A stretch of DNA of 58,451 nt from Acidobacteriota bacterium. Lineage in GTDB: Bacteria; Acidobacteriota; Thermoanaerobaculia; Multivoradales; JAHEKO01. Under the pieces are notes generated by a model. The model was not told the DNA's origin. It saw only the letters and a list, made by a program, of their open reading frames with translations, and did not search any database. How positions within the stretch are numbered: the first letter of the stretch is position 1; each line of letters starts with the position of its first letter. The stretch covers positions 1-58,451 of the forward strand of contig JADFQD010000004.1 in assembly GCA_022561975.1 (NCBI GenBank). The letters run 5' to 3'. Position numbers and translations under genes: made by a program. Below, piece after piece: positions 1-8,002 of the stretch.

Positions 1-17
1 ACTGCGTTCGTTGTCCC

Positions 18-53
18 CATCGATAGACATCGTGATACAGTGATGTCTCGATG
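18..53. promoter_or_regulatory. Probable autoregulatory operator of the toxin-antitoxin operon
   Basis: AGACATC (25-31) and GATGTCT (42-48) form a perfect 7-base inverted repeat with a 10-base spacer. It is flanked by a second pair, CATCG (18-22) and CGATG (49-53). The palindrome ends at the antitoxin start codon. Ribbon-helix-helix antitoxins normally bind such sites to repress their own operon, so an operator role is inferred from position and symmetry. Confidence 0.55.
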
Positions 54-275
54 CGAACGACTCTCTCAATAGACGAGGACGTTCTCCGAGCCGCCAAGGC
101 GCTCGCGGCTGCCCAGGGGCGATCGATTGGTTCGGTCGTGTCCGAGCTCGCTCGCAAGGGGCTGAAGCCATCGGCGCCGATTGCCTATCGAGACGATTTT
201 CCGGTGTTCGAGGTCCACGGAGACTCGACGGTGTTCGGCCCGGAAGAGGTCCGTCGGGCTCTCGACGACGAGTAG
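51..275 (+). CDS. Ribbon-helix-helix antitoxin, VapB-like
   Basis: This 74-residue protein opens with MRTTLSIDEDVLRAAKALAA, the strand-helix pattern of a ribbon-helix-helix (CopG/VapB) DNA-binding domain, followed by helix 2 with SIGSVVSELARKGL. The C-terminal part is acidic and probably wraps the toxin. Its stop codon directly abuts the start of the PIN-domain toxin gene, the usual antitoxin-first order. Such proteins neutralise the cognate RNase and repress the operon. The inverted repeat just upstream fits that role. The exact VapB subfamily cannot be told by eye. Confidence 0.85.
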   Translation: MRTTLSIDEDVLRAAKALAAAQGRSIGSVVSELARKGLKPSAPIAYRDDFPVFEVHGDSTVFGPEEVRRALDDE

Positions 276-758
276 ATGATCGCCTTACTCGACGTCAACA
301 CGCTGGTCGCTCTCGCCTGGCCGAATCACATTCATCATGAGGCCGCACACCGCTGGTTCGCCGAGTATCGGGAGCAGCCGGAGCGGGGGCAGCAGGCGGA
401 GCAGGGGGATCAAGGGGAGCAGAGCTGGGCGACCTGCCCGATCATCGAAAGCGGCTTCGTCCGGGTTTCGTCGAACCCGGTGACGACTCCGGAGGCCCGA
501 AGTCCGGTCGAGGCCATCGAACTGCTCCGGACAATGGTGGACCAGCCCGGACATGTTTTTTGGTCGGACGACATATCGCTCGCCACCGACGAGCTGGTCT
601 CGCGGCAACGACTTGTGGGCTACCGTCAGGTGACCGACGTTCACCTTCTGAGTTTGGCGGTCCACCGCGGAGGCCGGCTGGTGACCTTCGACCGGGGCAT
701 TGTGCAGCTCGTTGGGGAGGGTAGGGACCCTCGGTCTGTGGTGGAGTTGATCGGCTGA
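276..758 (+). CDS. PIN-domain toxin ribonuclease, VapC-like
   Basis: This 160-residue PIN-domain protein has the expected acidic metal-binding residues: D6 in LLDVNTL, E58 in IIESGFV, D121 in VTDVHLL and D139 in TFDRG. PIN toxins are Mg-dependent RNases that cleave tRNA or rRNA when free of antitoxin. The start codon follows the antitoxin stop with no gap, so translation is probably coupled. Residues 33-50 are a low-complexity Glu/Gln/Gly stretch between helix 2 and the second acidic motif, longer than in most VapC proteins. It may reflect slippage in a purine-rich DNA tract (about 373-423). The catalytic set looks complete. Confidence 0.88.
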   Translation: MIALLDVNTLVALAWPNHIHHEAAHRWFAEYREQPERGQQAEQGDQGEQSWATCPIIESGFVRVSSNPVTTPEARSPVEAIELLRTMVDQPGHVFWSDDISLATDELVSRQRLVGYRQVTDVHLLSLAVHRGGRLVTFDRGIVQLVGEGRDPRSVVELIG

Positions 759-774
759 TCTCCCCCGCTACAAT
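747..774 (+). promoter_or_regulatory. Candidate promoter for the lipid kinase, probably leaderless
   Basis: TTGATC (747-752) and TACAAT (769-774) are separated by 16 bases, close to the sigma-70 consensus. The GTG start of the next gene lies only 6 bases after the -10 box, so transcription would begin at or next to the start codon. No Shine-Dalgarno sequence is present in this gap. Confidence 0.45.
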
Positions 775-780
775 CATGCC

Positions 781-1656
781 GTGCTCCGATTCCTGGTCAA
801 CCCGACCTCCGGCGGCGGCAAAGCCAAGAAATGGTTGCCCGCGCTGCGACGGAAGGCCGCGGAGTTCGGTGCGGATTTTCATGTCACCTGCAGCGGCGCG
901 GATCTGATCGCGCAGGCGCGCCGAGCGGCTGCCGACGGCTGCGAGCGGTTGATCGTCGCCGGCGGCGACGGGTCGATGCATCTCGCGGTGCAGGGGCTGG
1001 CCGAATCATCTTGTGCACTGGGAGTCCTGCCCTTTGGTCGGGGAGATGACCTTGCGTGTTCGATGGGTGTTCCGCTGCGCTTCGAGGAGGCGCTCGAACT
1101 CGCGACCACCGGCGAGCCGCATTCGATCGATCTGGGCCGAGCGGGGGAACTCTGGTTCGTGCTCTACGGCGGTGCCGGCTTCGACAGTGCCTGTTCGGTG
1201 ACCGCCGACCGCCAACCGCGCTGGTGGCCGGACAAGATCACCTACATCGTTTCGGTGTTGCGCACGGTTGTCGGTTTCGTGCCGCCACGGGCACGAGTCG
1301 AGTGGCAGGGGGGCTCGTTCGAGGACGAGGTGATGTTCGTCACGATCTGCAACGCGCCCCGTTTCGGTGGCGGGATGTACATTGCTCCCGAGGCCGAGAT
1401 GGACGACGGGCTGTTCGACCTGGTCGTGATCCGGTCGATGTCGAAGCTCCACCTGCTGCTCAGGCTCTTCCCCAAGGTCTTCAAGGGCAACCACGTCGGT
1501 CACCCGGCGGTCTCCATTCACCGCACGCCCTGGGCGCGGGTGTCGTTCGATCGTGAGCAGGTGCTGGGCTGTGACGGCGAACTCGTGGGGAGGGTGGGGG
1601 CCGAGCCGATGGAGTTTTCGATCGTGCCGGAGGCGCTCCGAGTAGTGGGCGGGTGA
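781..1656 (+). CDS. Diacylglycerol kinase family lipid kinase (YegS/DgkB-like)
   Basis: This 291-residue protein starts at GTG. It has the catalytic fold of the diacylglycerol kinase family: an N-terminal NPTSGGGKA nucleotide loop (residues 7-15), GGDGS at 61-65 and a C-terminal beta-sandwich ending in DGELVG. The family phosphorylates diacylglycerol or related lipids with ATP. The usual GTGNDFAR motif reads GRGDDLA (87-93), with Asp replacing the Asn, so substrate or activity may differ. The size is normal (about 290-310). It lies 22 bases after the toxin gene behind its own candidate promoter. The lipid substrate is unknown. Confidence 0.85.
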   Translation: MLRFLVNPTSGGGKAKKWLPALRRKAAEFGADFHVTCSGADLIAQARRAAADGCERLIVAGGDGSMHLAVQGLAESSCALGVLPFGRGDDLACSMGVPLRFEEALELATTGEPHSIDLGRAGELWFVLYGGAGFDSACSVTADRQPRWWPDKITYIVSVLRTVVGFVPPRARVEWQGGSFEDEVMFVTICNAPRFGGGMYIAPEAEMDDGLFDLVVIRSMSKLHLLLRLFPKVFKGNHVGHPAVSIHRTPWARVSFDREQVLGCDGELVGRVGAEPMEFSIVPEALRVVGG

Positions 1657-1660
1657 AGCG

Positions 1661-1771
1661 AAGACGGTCGAGACGGGGCTCGACCGCTACAACCATCGAA
1701 GGCTTCGGAGCCCGGAACCGCTCTGCGGGCACCGCTTCTCTGTAGCGGTCGAACTCCGTGTCGACCGTCTT
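1661..1771. repeat. Large inverted repeat between convergent genes
   Basis: The 31-base arms at 1661-1691 and 1741-1771 are reverse complements with three mismatches and enclose about 49 bases. The left arm ends GACCGCTACA and the right begins TGTAGCGGTC. The element sits exactly between the lipid kinase stop and the end of the minus-strand dehydrogenase gene. It could act as a two-way terminator or be a small non-autonomous palindromic element. No coding capacity is seen. Confidence 0.75.
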
Positions 1772-1774
1772 TTC

Positions 1775-3313
1775 CTACACCTTGAACTCGACGCCTTGCG
1801 CCAGTGGCAGTTCTTCGCCGTAGTTCAAGGTGCAGGTCTGGCGGCGCATGTAGGCTTTCCAGGAGTCGGAGCCGGCTTCGCGGCCGCCGCCGGTTTCCTT
1901 TTCACCGCCGAAGGCGCCGCCGATCTCGGCGCCCGAGGTGCCGATGTTGACGTTCGCGATCCCGCAATCGGAGCCGGCCACCGACAGGAATCGTTCCGCC
2001 GAGCGCATATTGAGAGTGAAAATGGCTGAGGACAGCCCCTGTGGCACCGCATTGTGGCGCTCGATGGCTTCGTCGAGAGTGTCGAATTCGAACAGATAGA
2101 GGATCGGCGCGAAGGTCTCGTCGCAGGTAATCGGCATGTCCGGCGTCGCCTCGACCAACGTCGGCTCGACGAAGAATCCGTCGCGATCCGTCTTGGCATG
2201 ACCACCGCAAACAACCCGGCCGCCCTGTTCGCGGATCGTATCGAGGGCCGCCATCATGTCGTCGACGGCACGCTGGTCCACCAGTGGCCCCATCAAGATC
2301 GAGGGGTCCATCGGATCGCCGATCGAGATCGACGAGTAGGCCGAGATCAAACTCTCCTTCATTTCCGCGGCGATGCCCTTCTGTAGGAACAGTCGCCGGG
2401 TGGACGTGCAGCGCTGCCCGGCGGTGCCCACGGCACCGAACAGGACGGCCCGCAAGGTCAGGTCGAGGTCGGCGTCGTCCATTACGACGATGGCGTTGTT
2501 GCCGCCGAGTTCGAGTAGGCTGCGGCCGATCCGCTGGGCGACGGTCTGGCCGACGGCGCGTCCCATGCCGGTCGATCCGGTGGCCGAAATCAGGGGGATC
2601 CTCTTGTCCTGGGTCATCGGTTCGCCGACCTGATGTCGATCTCCGATGAGCAGGTTGAAGATCGGCGGCGCGCTGTTCTCCTTCAGAACTCTGCCGGCGA
2701 TGCGGGTTACGGCAACCGCGGTCAGCGGCGTCTTCTCGGATGGTTTCCAGATGTTCGAGTCGCCGCAGACGGCGGCCACGAAAGCGTTCCACGCCCAGAC
2801 CGCTACGGGGAAGTTGAAGGCGCTGATGATGCCGACCGGGCCCAACGGGTGCCATTGCTCGTACATCCGATGCTTGGCTCGCTCGGAGTGCATCGAAAGC
2901 CCGTAGAGCTGCCGCGACAGGCCGACCGAGAAGTCGGCCATGTCGATCATCTCCTGAACCTCGCCCAGGCCCTCGGAGAGAATCTTGCCCATCTCCAGGG
3001 TAACCAAACGGCCGAGTTCGTCCTTGTGCTTGCGCAACTCGTCGGCGACCAGACGGACGATCTCGCCGCGCCGGGGCGCAGGCCAGGTTCGCCACTCGTG
3101 AAAAGCCTCGACCGAGACCGAAACGACGCGTTCGTAGTCCTCCGAGGTTGCGGTCTTGACCCGCGCGATCTCGTTGCCGGTCGACGGATCGATGGAGATC
3201 ACCTCGGGGCCGTTGGTGGAGAGCCACTCGCCGCAGTACGCGCCGTTGTTGACCGGTTCGACACCCAGCGCGGACAGCAAATCCGAGTGAGTCGTCAGGG
3301 TTTGGACAGTCAT
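1775..3313 (-). CDS. amaB: L-aminoadipate-semialdehyde dehydrogenase (ALDH7 family)
   Basis: This 512-residue aldehyde dehydrogenase has N167 in SAFNFPV, the catalytic general base E268 in LLELGGNN and the nucleophile C302 in GQRCTSTRR. Its overall sequence resembles the ALDH7/antiquitin group, which oxidises 2-aminoadipate 6-semialdehyde (in equilibrium with piperideine-6-carboxylate) to 2-aminoadipate with NAD(P). It lies 50 bases downstream of the lysine 6-transaminase gene on the same strand, and that enzyme makes this substrate. Context and family therefore agree. The start has GAGGAG six bases upstream. The ALDH7 assignment rests on resemblance, and a different semialdehyde substrate is possible. 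Confidence 0.88.
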   Translation of the reverse strand: MTVQTLTTHSDLLSALGVEPVNNGAYCGEWLSTNGPEVISIDPSTGNEIARVKTATSEDYERVVSVSVEAFHEWRTWPAPRRGEIVRLVADELRKHKDELGRLVTLEMGKILSEGLGEVQEMIDMADFSVGLSRQLYGLSMHSERAKHRMYEQWHPLGPVGIISAFNFPVAVWAWNAFVAAVCGDSNIWKPSEKTPLTAVAVTRIAGRVLKENSAPPIFNLLIGDRHQVGEPMTQDKRIPLISATGSTGMGRAVGQTVAQRIGRSLLELGGNNAIVVMDDADLDLTLRAVLFGAVGTAGQRCTSTRRLFLQKGIAAEMKESLISAYSSISIGDPMDPSILMGPLVDQRAVDDMMAALDTIREQGGRVVCGGHAKTDRDGFFVEPTLVEATPDMPITCDETFAPILYLFEFDTLDEAIERHNAVPQGLSSAIFTLNMRSAERFLSVAGSDCGIANVNIGTSGAEIGGAFGGEKETGGGREAGSDSWKAYMRRQTCTLNYGEELPLAQGVEFKV

Positions 3314-3314
3314 T

Positions 3315-3357
3315 CAGTTCTCCTCAGGGCGGTTCTTCTCAGGGCAGTTCTCCTCAG
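3315..3357 (-). repeat. Three tandem ribosome-binding-site-like repeats before the dehydrogenase start
   Basis: A 15-base unit occurs three times (3315-3329, 3330-3344 and a 13-base copy at 3345-3357). Read on the minus strand each is close to CTGAGGAGAACTGCC, so each holds a GAGGAG-like Shine-Dalgarno core. The copy nearest the dehydrogenase start is correctly spaced. The repeat fills almost the whole gap between the two lysine-catabolic genes. Confidence 0.7.
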
Positions 3358-3363
3358 AACTAC

Positions 3364-4725
3364 TCAGGCGATTTGGTCGAGGGCACGCTCGAGCCGGGTC
3401 AAGCCGTCGTCGGCCTCGGATATTTGTAAATTGAGTGGCGGCCGAAAGCGAATTGCCCGGGGACCGCCTCGCAATCCGAGAAAGTCGTTCGCGATCATGT
3501 TCTCGAGCAGTGCCTCGCGCTGCTCTTCGGTGGGCAGATCAAACGCCACGAACGCGCCACGGCCGCGGACGTTCGAAATGAGGCTCGGCCTCGAGGCGGC
3601 CAGCCGGCGCAAACCCTCCAGGAGGTGGTCTCCAAGAGTCACGGTGTTTGCCAGGAGGTCTTCTTCCTCGATGATTTCGATGTAGCGCTGGCTGCGCACC
3701 ATGTCGACCAGGTTGCCGCCCCAGGTCGAGTTGATCCTGCCCGATACCTTGAAGACCGAGTCGATCTCGTCGATGCGGGCGTTGGCGCAAATGCCGCAGA
3801 CTTGGCTTTTCTTGCCAAATGCGAAGACGTCGGGCTCGACCCCGAAGTGTTCGAAGCACCACCAGCGGCCGGTGGTTCCGAACCCGGTCTGGACCTCGTC
3901 GAAGATCAGCAGGAACTCGGCCTCGTCGGCAAGTTCACGAAGCGCTTGGAAATACTCGCGCCTGAAGTGGTTGTCGCCGCCTTCGCCTTGAATCGGCTCG
4001 AGGATGAGTCCCGCGATGTCGTTTGGGTGATCGACGAGCGCCTGCTTGATTTGAGTGATCGATTCTCTTTCGGCCGCCTCGACGTTCTCGATGCCTCGGA
4101 GCGGGGCATCGGTCAGCGGGAAGTGCAGCTTCGGGTTGGTGATCCTGGGCCAGTCGAACTGGGGGTAGTAATCGGTCTTGACAGGGTCGGTGTTGGTCAT
4201 CGACATGGTGTAGCCGCTACGGCCGTGGAAGGCCTCGCGAAGATGAATCACGCGATGTCCGTTGGCGCTGCGTCCAGCGGCCATATTCTTGCGGACCTTC
4301 CAGTCGAAAGCGGTCTTGAGCGCGTTCTCGACCGCCAAGGCCCCTCCGGAGATAAAGAACATGCGCTCCGAGAGCGAGGCCGGTACCGTGCGGGAGAAGG
4401 CCTCGACGAAGTCCGCCATGTATTCGGTGTAGAAATCCGAATTGGATGGCTTGTTCAGTGCCGAGGGCAGGATGCGTTGGGCGAAATCGGGGTCGCTCAG
4501 CCTCGGGTGGTTGTAGCCAAGGGGCGTGGTGGCGAAGGACATGAAGAAGTCGAGAATCTCGCGGCCGCTCGACTGATCGACGAGATACGGGCCGTGGCTG
4601 CGCACGAGGTCCATGACGTAGGGGAGGCCATCTGCGAGGATGTGACGGGAGAGGCGCTCATGCACTGCGCTTGCCGGAGATGAGACTTCGTTTGCTGAGC
4701 CGGGGCTTGGTTCGACGAGCGTCAT
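3364..4725 (-). CDS. lat: L-lysine 6-transaminase
   Basis: This 453-residue class III PLP aminotransferase carries D276 in IFDEVQTGFG (cofactor pyridine nitrogen) and the PLP lysine in AFGKKSQVCG (K305 or K306). The FGKKSQVCG motif, HGRSGYTMSMTNTDP and the STWGGNLVDM segment are characteristic of lysine 6-aminotransferases such as mycobacterial LAT. It moves the epsilon-amino group of lysine to 2-oxoglutarate, giving aminoadipate semialdehyde and glutamate. The next gene encodes the semialdehyde dehydrogenase, so the pair forms a lysine-to-aminoadipate route. The start has GGAG five bases upstream. Length matches the family. Confidence 0.92.
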   Translation of the reverse strand: MTLVEPSPGSANEVSSPASAVHERLSRHILADGLPYVMDLVRSHGPYLVDQSSGREILDFFMSFATTPLGYNHPRLSDPDFAQRILPSALNKPSNSDFYTEYMADFVEAFSRTVPASLSERMFFISGGALAVENALKTAFDWKVRKNMAAGRSANGHRVIHLREAFHGRSGYTMSMTNTDPVKTDYYPQFDWPRITNPKLHFPLTDAPLRGIENVEAAERESITQIKQALVDHPNDIAGLILEPIQGEGGDNHFRREYFQALRELADEAEFLLIFDEVQTGFGTTGRWWCFEHFGVEPDVFAFGKKSQVCGICANARIDEIDSVFKVSGRINSTWGGNLVDMVRSQRYIEIIEEEDLLANTVTLGDHLLEGLRRLAASRPSLISNVRGRGAFVAFDLPTEEQREALLENMIANDFLGLRGGPRAIRFRPPLNLQISEADDGLTRLERALDQIA

Positions 4726-4851
4726 CGTTTCTCCGTCGCCATAGGTTGGCTGTGAACGCTATGTTTCGAGCTGTAAACGGTGTACCGGATATGTCGAGTC
4801 CGGGATCTCGGAGCCAATAGGCGGAATGCTAGCAGCGGCGTCTTGGCCGGG

Positions 4852-6075
4852 TCAATCGGAATCCAGGGCTGAGTCTCGGGCGGAATCCAGGGCTGAGCCT
4901 TGGGCGGAGTCCCGGGCTGGGTTCCGGGATGAGTCTAGGGTTTTTCGGCGAGCTTCGAGGCGGCGGACGGGCTCGCCCGCGGTCGCGGTTCGGTTGCGCC
5001 CGGTTTCTTTGGCGACGTACATGGCGGAGTCGGCCAGCCGGAGTAGGGTCGACTTGGTGCGTTCGACCGACTCGGTATCCTGCAGGTGCCGATGGAGTGT
5101 GGCCACGCCGACCGAGCAGGTGAGCCCGGTCAGATGAATCGGATCAGGCTGAATCTCGCCCGGCTTGTCGCAGAAGGTCGTGGTCACTATCTGGTGGCGC
5201 AAGTCCTCCGCGACCTTGATGGCCTCCAGCAGATCCCGCTCTGGAAGCGCGACCACGAATTCGTCGCCGCCATAGCGGGCGGCGATCGCGTTTTCGAACT
5301 GCATCGCCGTCTTGATCAGTATTCCGACTTCGCGCAGTACCTGGCTACCTGCCAGGTGTCCATGCGAGTCATTGACCCGCTTGAAGAAGTCGAGGTCCAT
5401 GAACAGTAGGGCCAGGTCCAAGTTTTCGCGACGGCACTTGGCAATCGACTTCGAAAGCGCGATGTGCAGGTAGCGGTCGTTGTAGAGACCGGTCAGATTG
5501 TCGCGCTTGGCGATTTCCTGAGCCTGGCGACCGTCGAGAACATTCTGGATCGAGATTGAAATGTACTCGGCAAAGATCTCGAGGAGATGAACGTCGCGCT
5601 CGCTGTAATAACCGGTCTCCGATCGGTTCACGAGTTCGAGCACACCGCATACTTCTTGCTCGATTCGAACCGGAATGGCCACCAGCGACTCGGCCGGATA
5701 GTCGTTCGCTTGGTCGAACATCAGGTGGTGCAGCTTGTCGGTGGAGAGATCCCGGGTGACGTAGGATGTTCCGGTCAAGTACACATGACCCGCGATTCCC
5801 TTGTTGGCCGGAATAGTCTGCCGGAGCAACTCCCGGGCTTTGTCGCCGAAGGTGGCGATGAAGGTCAGAGAATTTTCTTCGCGCTCCTTGTTTTTCTTCA
5901 GGGGGTTGTCGAGGAGGAGGGAGCCGGCCAGCGAGGGCACGAACTCGTTGGCCTTGCGGAGTACGGCCGCCAGATTCTCGGCGAGGCTCATGTCGAGAGC
6001 AAACGAGGGAATGGCTCGCCGGCGCTCGAGAAAAACCTCGAGATCCTGGGGCTCCAGACAGTGGTACTCAGTCAC
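4852..6075 (-). CDS. Diguanylate cyclase with GAF sensor domain
   Basis: This 407-residue cytoplasmic protein has a GAF domain (about residues 25-180) and a GGDEF domain (about 190-355). The active-site motif is intact as YGGDEF (268-273), preceded by MDLDFFKRVND for metal and GTP binding, so it should make cyclic di-GMP. No RxxD inhibitory site is seen at the usual position upstream of GGDEF. The last ~25 residues are a low-complexity Asp/Ser/Ala/Arg tail encoded by 24-base DNA repeats, and the stop codon lies at the repeat edge. There are no membrane segments. The signal sensed by the GAF domain is unknown. The gene appears to stand alone. Confidence 0.92.
   Translation of the reverse strand: MTEYHCLEPQDLEVFLERRRAIPSFALDMSLAENLAAVLRKANEFVPSLAGSLLLDNPLKKNKEREENSLTFIATFGDKARELLRQTIPANKGIAGHVYLTGTSYVTRDLSTDKLHHLMFDQANDYPAESLVAIPVRIEQEVCGVLELVNRSETGYYSERDVHLLEIFAEYISISIQNVLDGRQAQEIAKRDNLTGLYNDRYLHIALSKSIAKCRRENLDLALLFMDLDFFKRVNDSHGHLAGSQVLREVGILIKTAMQFENAIAARYGGDEFVVALPERDLLEAIKVAEDLRHQIVTTTFCDKPGEIQPDPIHLTGLTCSVGVATLHRHLQDTESVERTKSTLLRLADSAMYVAKETGRNRTATAGEPVRRLEARRKTLDSSRNPARDSAQGSALDSARDSALDSD
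4859..4930 (-). repeat. 24-base tandem repeat encoding the cyclase tail
   Basis: Three adjoining 24-base units (4859-4882, 4883-4906 and 4907-4930) are near copies, the first two differing at very few positions. They code for an eight-residue Asp-Ser-Ala-Arg-type repeat at the extreme C-terminus of the diguanylate cyclase. The length is a multiple of three, so copy-number change would keep the frame. Confidence 0.7.
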
Positions 6076-6184
6076 GATGGAGTTCGGTTCCTAGGATAAA
6101 GTAATGTAGCAGAAGCCCTGTTCCCGAACAGTTGTCTAGGCCACAGAGGCGGAAACCGGACCCAATGGCCGGCCTTGTCGTCGC

Positions 6185-8002
6185 CTATCGCAGGGTGCGA
6201 GCCAGCTTGAGCGAGCGCGCCACCAGCTCGGCGATCAAGGACTCCGAGGCTGACAGCTCAGGTGCACAGCGCAAATATTCGAGATCCTCCACCAGTCCAC
6301 CCAGTTCGGCGAGGCCCGCCGGCCTCAGGCCAGCGGTCCGGAGTCGCTGGGGCCATTGCTCTGCGGCGCTTTCCGCCGGTATTTCGAAGCGCTCCTCGAG
6401 AAAGTCACGCCAGGCGCTCTCGAGAGCGTCCGCGGCCCGGCGACCGTGTTGCATGGTGCTGGCACGCCTCAGCCGCTCGCACAGCCGTCTACGGCTCTGA
6501 CTTCGACTGCGCAGTAGCCGCGCCACAGGGAAGACCAACATCGCCGCGACCAGCACAGCCGTACCGCCCAGAAAAAGCGGCTTGCGATGCCACCCCGGCG
6601 AAGGTTCCTGGGGTTCGGTGGCGGCGACCAGGTCTGGGATCGGGCCTGGCGCCGACCTCGGGACATCAGAAAGCCCGATAGTCGGAATCGAGTCGAGCGG
6701 GGCGAGCGCAGTCAAGGTGATCGGCTTCGCCTCGGCCGCGCGAAACGCCGGCTCGTAGGGATCGAAGTAGTCGATCGAGAGAGGGGGAATCTCCCAGCTG
6801 CCGGCGCGGTCGGGAACCAGCACGTATTTCCAGCTCTTCTCGCCGTGGACCCACGTGCCCGAAATTCGGCTCCGGCTCGATTGCTCCGGAGGGTAGACGC
6901 GGACCCCCTCGAGTACCGGCAACTCCGGCTCGAGGACGCCCTGAATGTTGCCTCGCCCCTCGAGCGTAACCGTCAGAGTCGCCGCTTCGCCTACCCGAAG
7001 CTCCTGCGGCTCGAGCTGAGCGGAGAGTTCGAGCTTGCCGACGGCGCCTCGAAAGCCGGCGGGAGTCTCGGGCAGCGGCTTGACGTCGATGGTTACCGCG
7101 TTGCTCGTGCGGTAGAGTTCGCGCCTGCGATAGATGACCGATCCGAGCCAACCGTAGTCGGGCATGTTGGCGACCAAGCGCGTCCGCACGGGCTCTAGCT
7201 CGACCCGGCCCGGACGCCTCGGGAAGATGGCCTTGCGCAGCAGAACCACGCGTCCGTAGCGCTTTCCCTGGATCTCCACCATCTCAGGCTCGAGATTCGC
7301 TGGCTGCGGGATGTCCTCGACCCAGAAGCCCTCGAAGCCGGGCACTTGCTCTGGATTGATCGCGCCGACGTCTGCTTGGGTGAAGAGGTAGAGCGTGTAG
7401 AGAACCTGTTGGCCGACAAAAGGCTTTCGAGGTGTCGCCTCCGCCCGCAAGAAAAGATCGGGATCGGTTTCCAACCTCTGTGCCCGCCGGCGGCGGGAGA
7501 AGGGGAGATCCTCGAAGGGGTCGGGGAACCGCCGCCGGCCATACCTGTCGAAGCTTTCGATCGGATCCTTCTGAACCTGGAGAGTCTGGTCGGGCAGCTC
7601 GAATACCGAGTCGTTGACCTTCAAAGTGATCTGGCTGACCTGGGCTGTACCGGCTTCGTTGGCTCGCAGCCGCCAGATCAGGCTCTCTGATCTCGACGTG
7701 CGCCCGTTTACGAACTGCCATCTTTGAGACTGTATCGGCCCCGACACGATCTCGAAGTTCTCTAGAGAAAACTGAGGATCGAGCTGGAGGTCTTTGAGAC
7801 CCGAGCCCTGGGCTTCGAGCGTGAGCGTCGCGATCTGCCCGACGCCGATGAGGCCCGGCTCGAGCTTGGCGGTGGCCGACTCCGCTTCTTGCGCTGGGGC
7901 CGCCCCGGCGGCGAGCCAACCGATCACGGCCGTGGTCACTATTGCCGCCAGCGCCGCCGGCGTCGGCAGCGAAAGCCCGGTCGGACGCCCACAGGTGATC
8001 AC
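6185..8002 (-). CDS. batD: BatD-family exported membrane protein
   Basis: This 605-residue protein starts at GTG, overlapping the previous stop by four bases (GTGA). It has an N-terminal signal segment, a long periplasmic part with the BatD pattern (repeated beta-rich domains, VGQIATLTLEAQG, VGQQVLYTLYLFTQ, RPGRVELEPV), one C-terminal membrane helix near residue 475 (FLGGTAVLVAAMLVF) and a cytoplasmic helical tail. BatD proteins accompany MoxR ATPases and VWA proteins in the Bat (Bacteroides aerotolerance) clusters and are thought to belong to a membrane-bound complex. It is last in the seven-gene cluster. Its biochemical role is unknown. Confidence 0.85.
   Translation of the reverse strand: MITCGRPTGLSLPTPAALAAIVTTAVIGWLAAGAAPAQEAESATAKLEPGLIGVGQIATLTLEAQGSGLKDLQLDPQFSLENFEIVSGPIQSQRWQFVNGRTSRSESLIWRLRANEAGTAQVSQITLKVNDSVFELPDQTLQVQKDPIESFDRYGRRRFPDPFEDLPFSRRRRAQRLETDPDLFLRAEATPRKPFVGQQVLYTLYLFTQADVGAINPEQVPGFEGFWVEDIPQPANLEPEMVEIQGKRYGRVVLLRKAIFPRRPGRVELEPVRTRLVANMPDYGWLGSVIYRRRELYRTSNAVTIDVKPLPETPAGFRGAVGKLELSAQLEPQELRVGEAATLTVTLEGRGNIQGVLEPELPVLEGVRVYPPEQSSRSRISGTWVHGEKSWKYVLVPDRAGSWEIPPLSIDYFDPYEPAFRAAEAKPITLTALAPLDSIPTIGLSDVPRSAPGPIPDLVAATEPQEPSPGWHRKPLFLGGTAVLVAAMLVFPVARLLRSRSQSRRRLCERLRRASTMQHGRRAADALESAWRDFLEERFEIPAESAAEQWPQRLRTAGLRPAGLAELGGLVEDLEYLRCAPELSASESLIAELVARSLKLARTLR

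Noticed and set aside
2633-3685. 350-residue plus-strand open frame over the dehydrogenase gene
   Set aside because: It is antisense to a clear ALDH with complete motifs, resembles no family and is rich in Arg and Gly, as expected for a GC-rich shadow frame.
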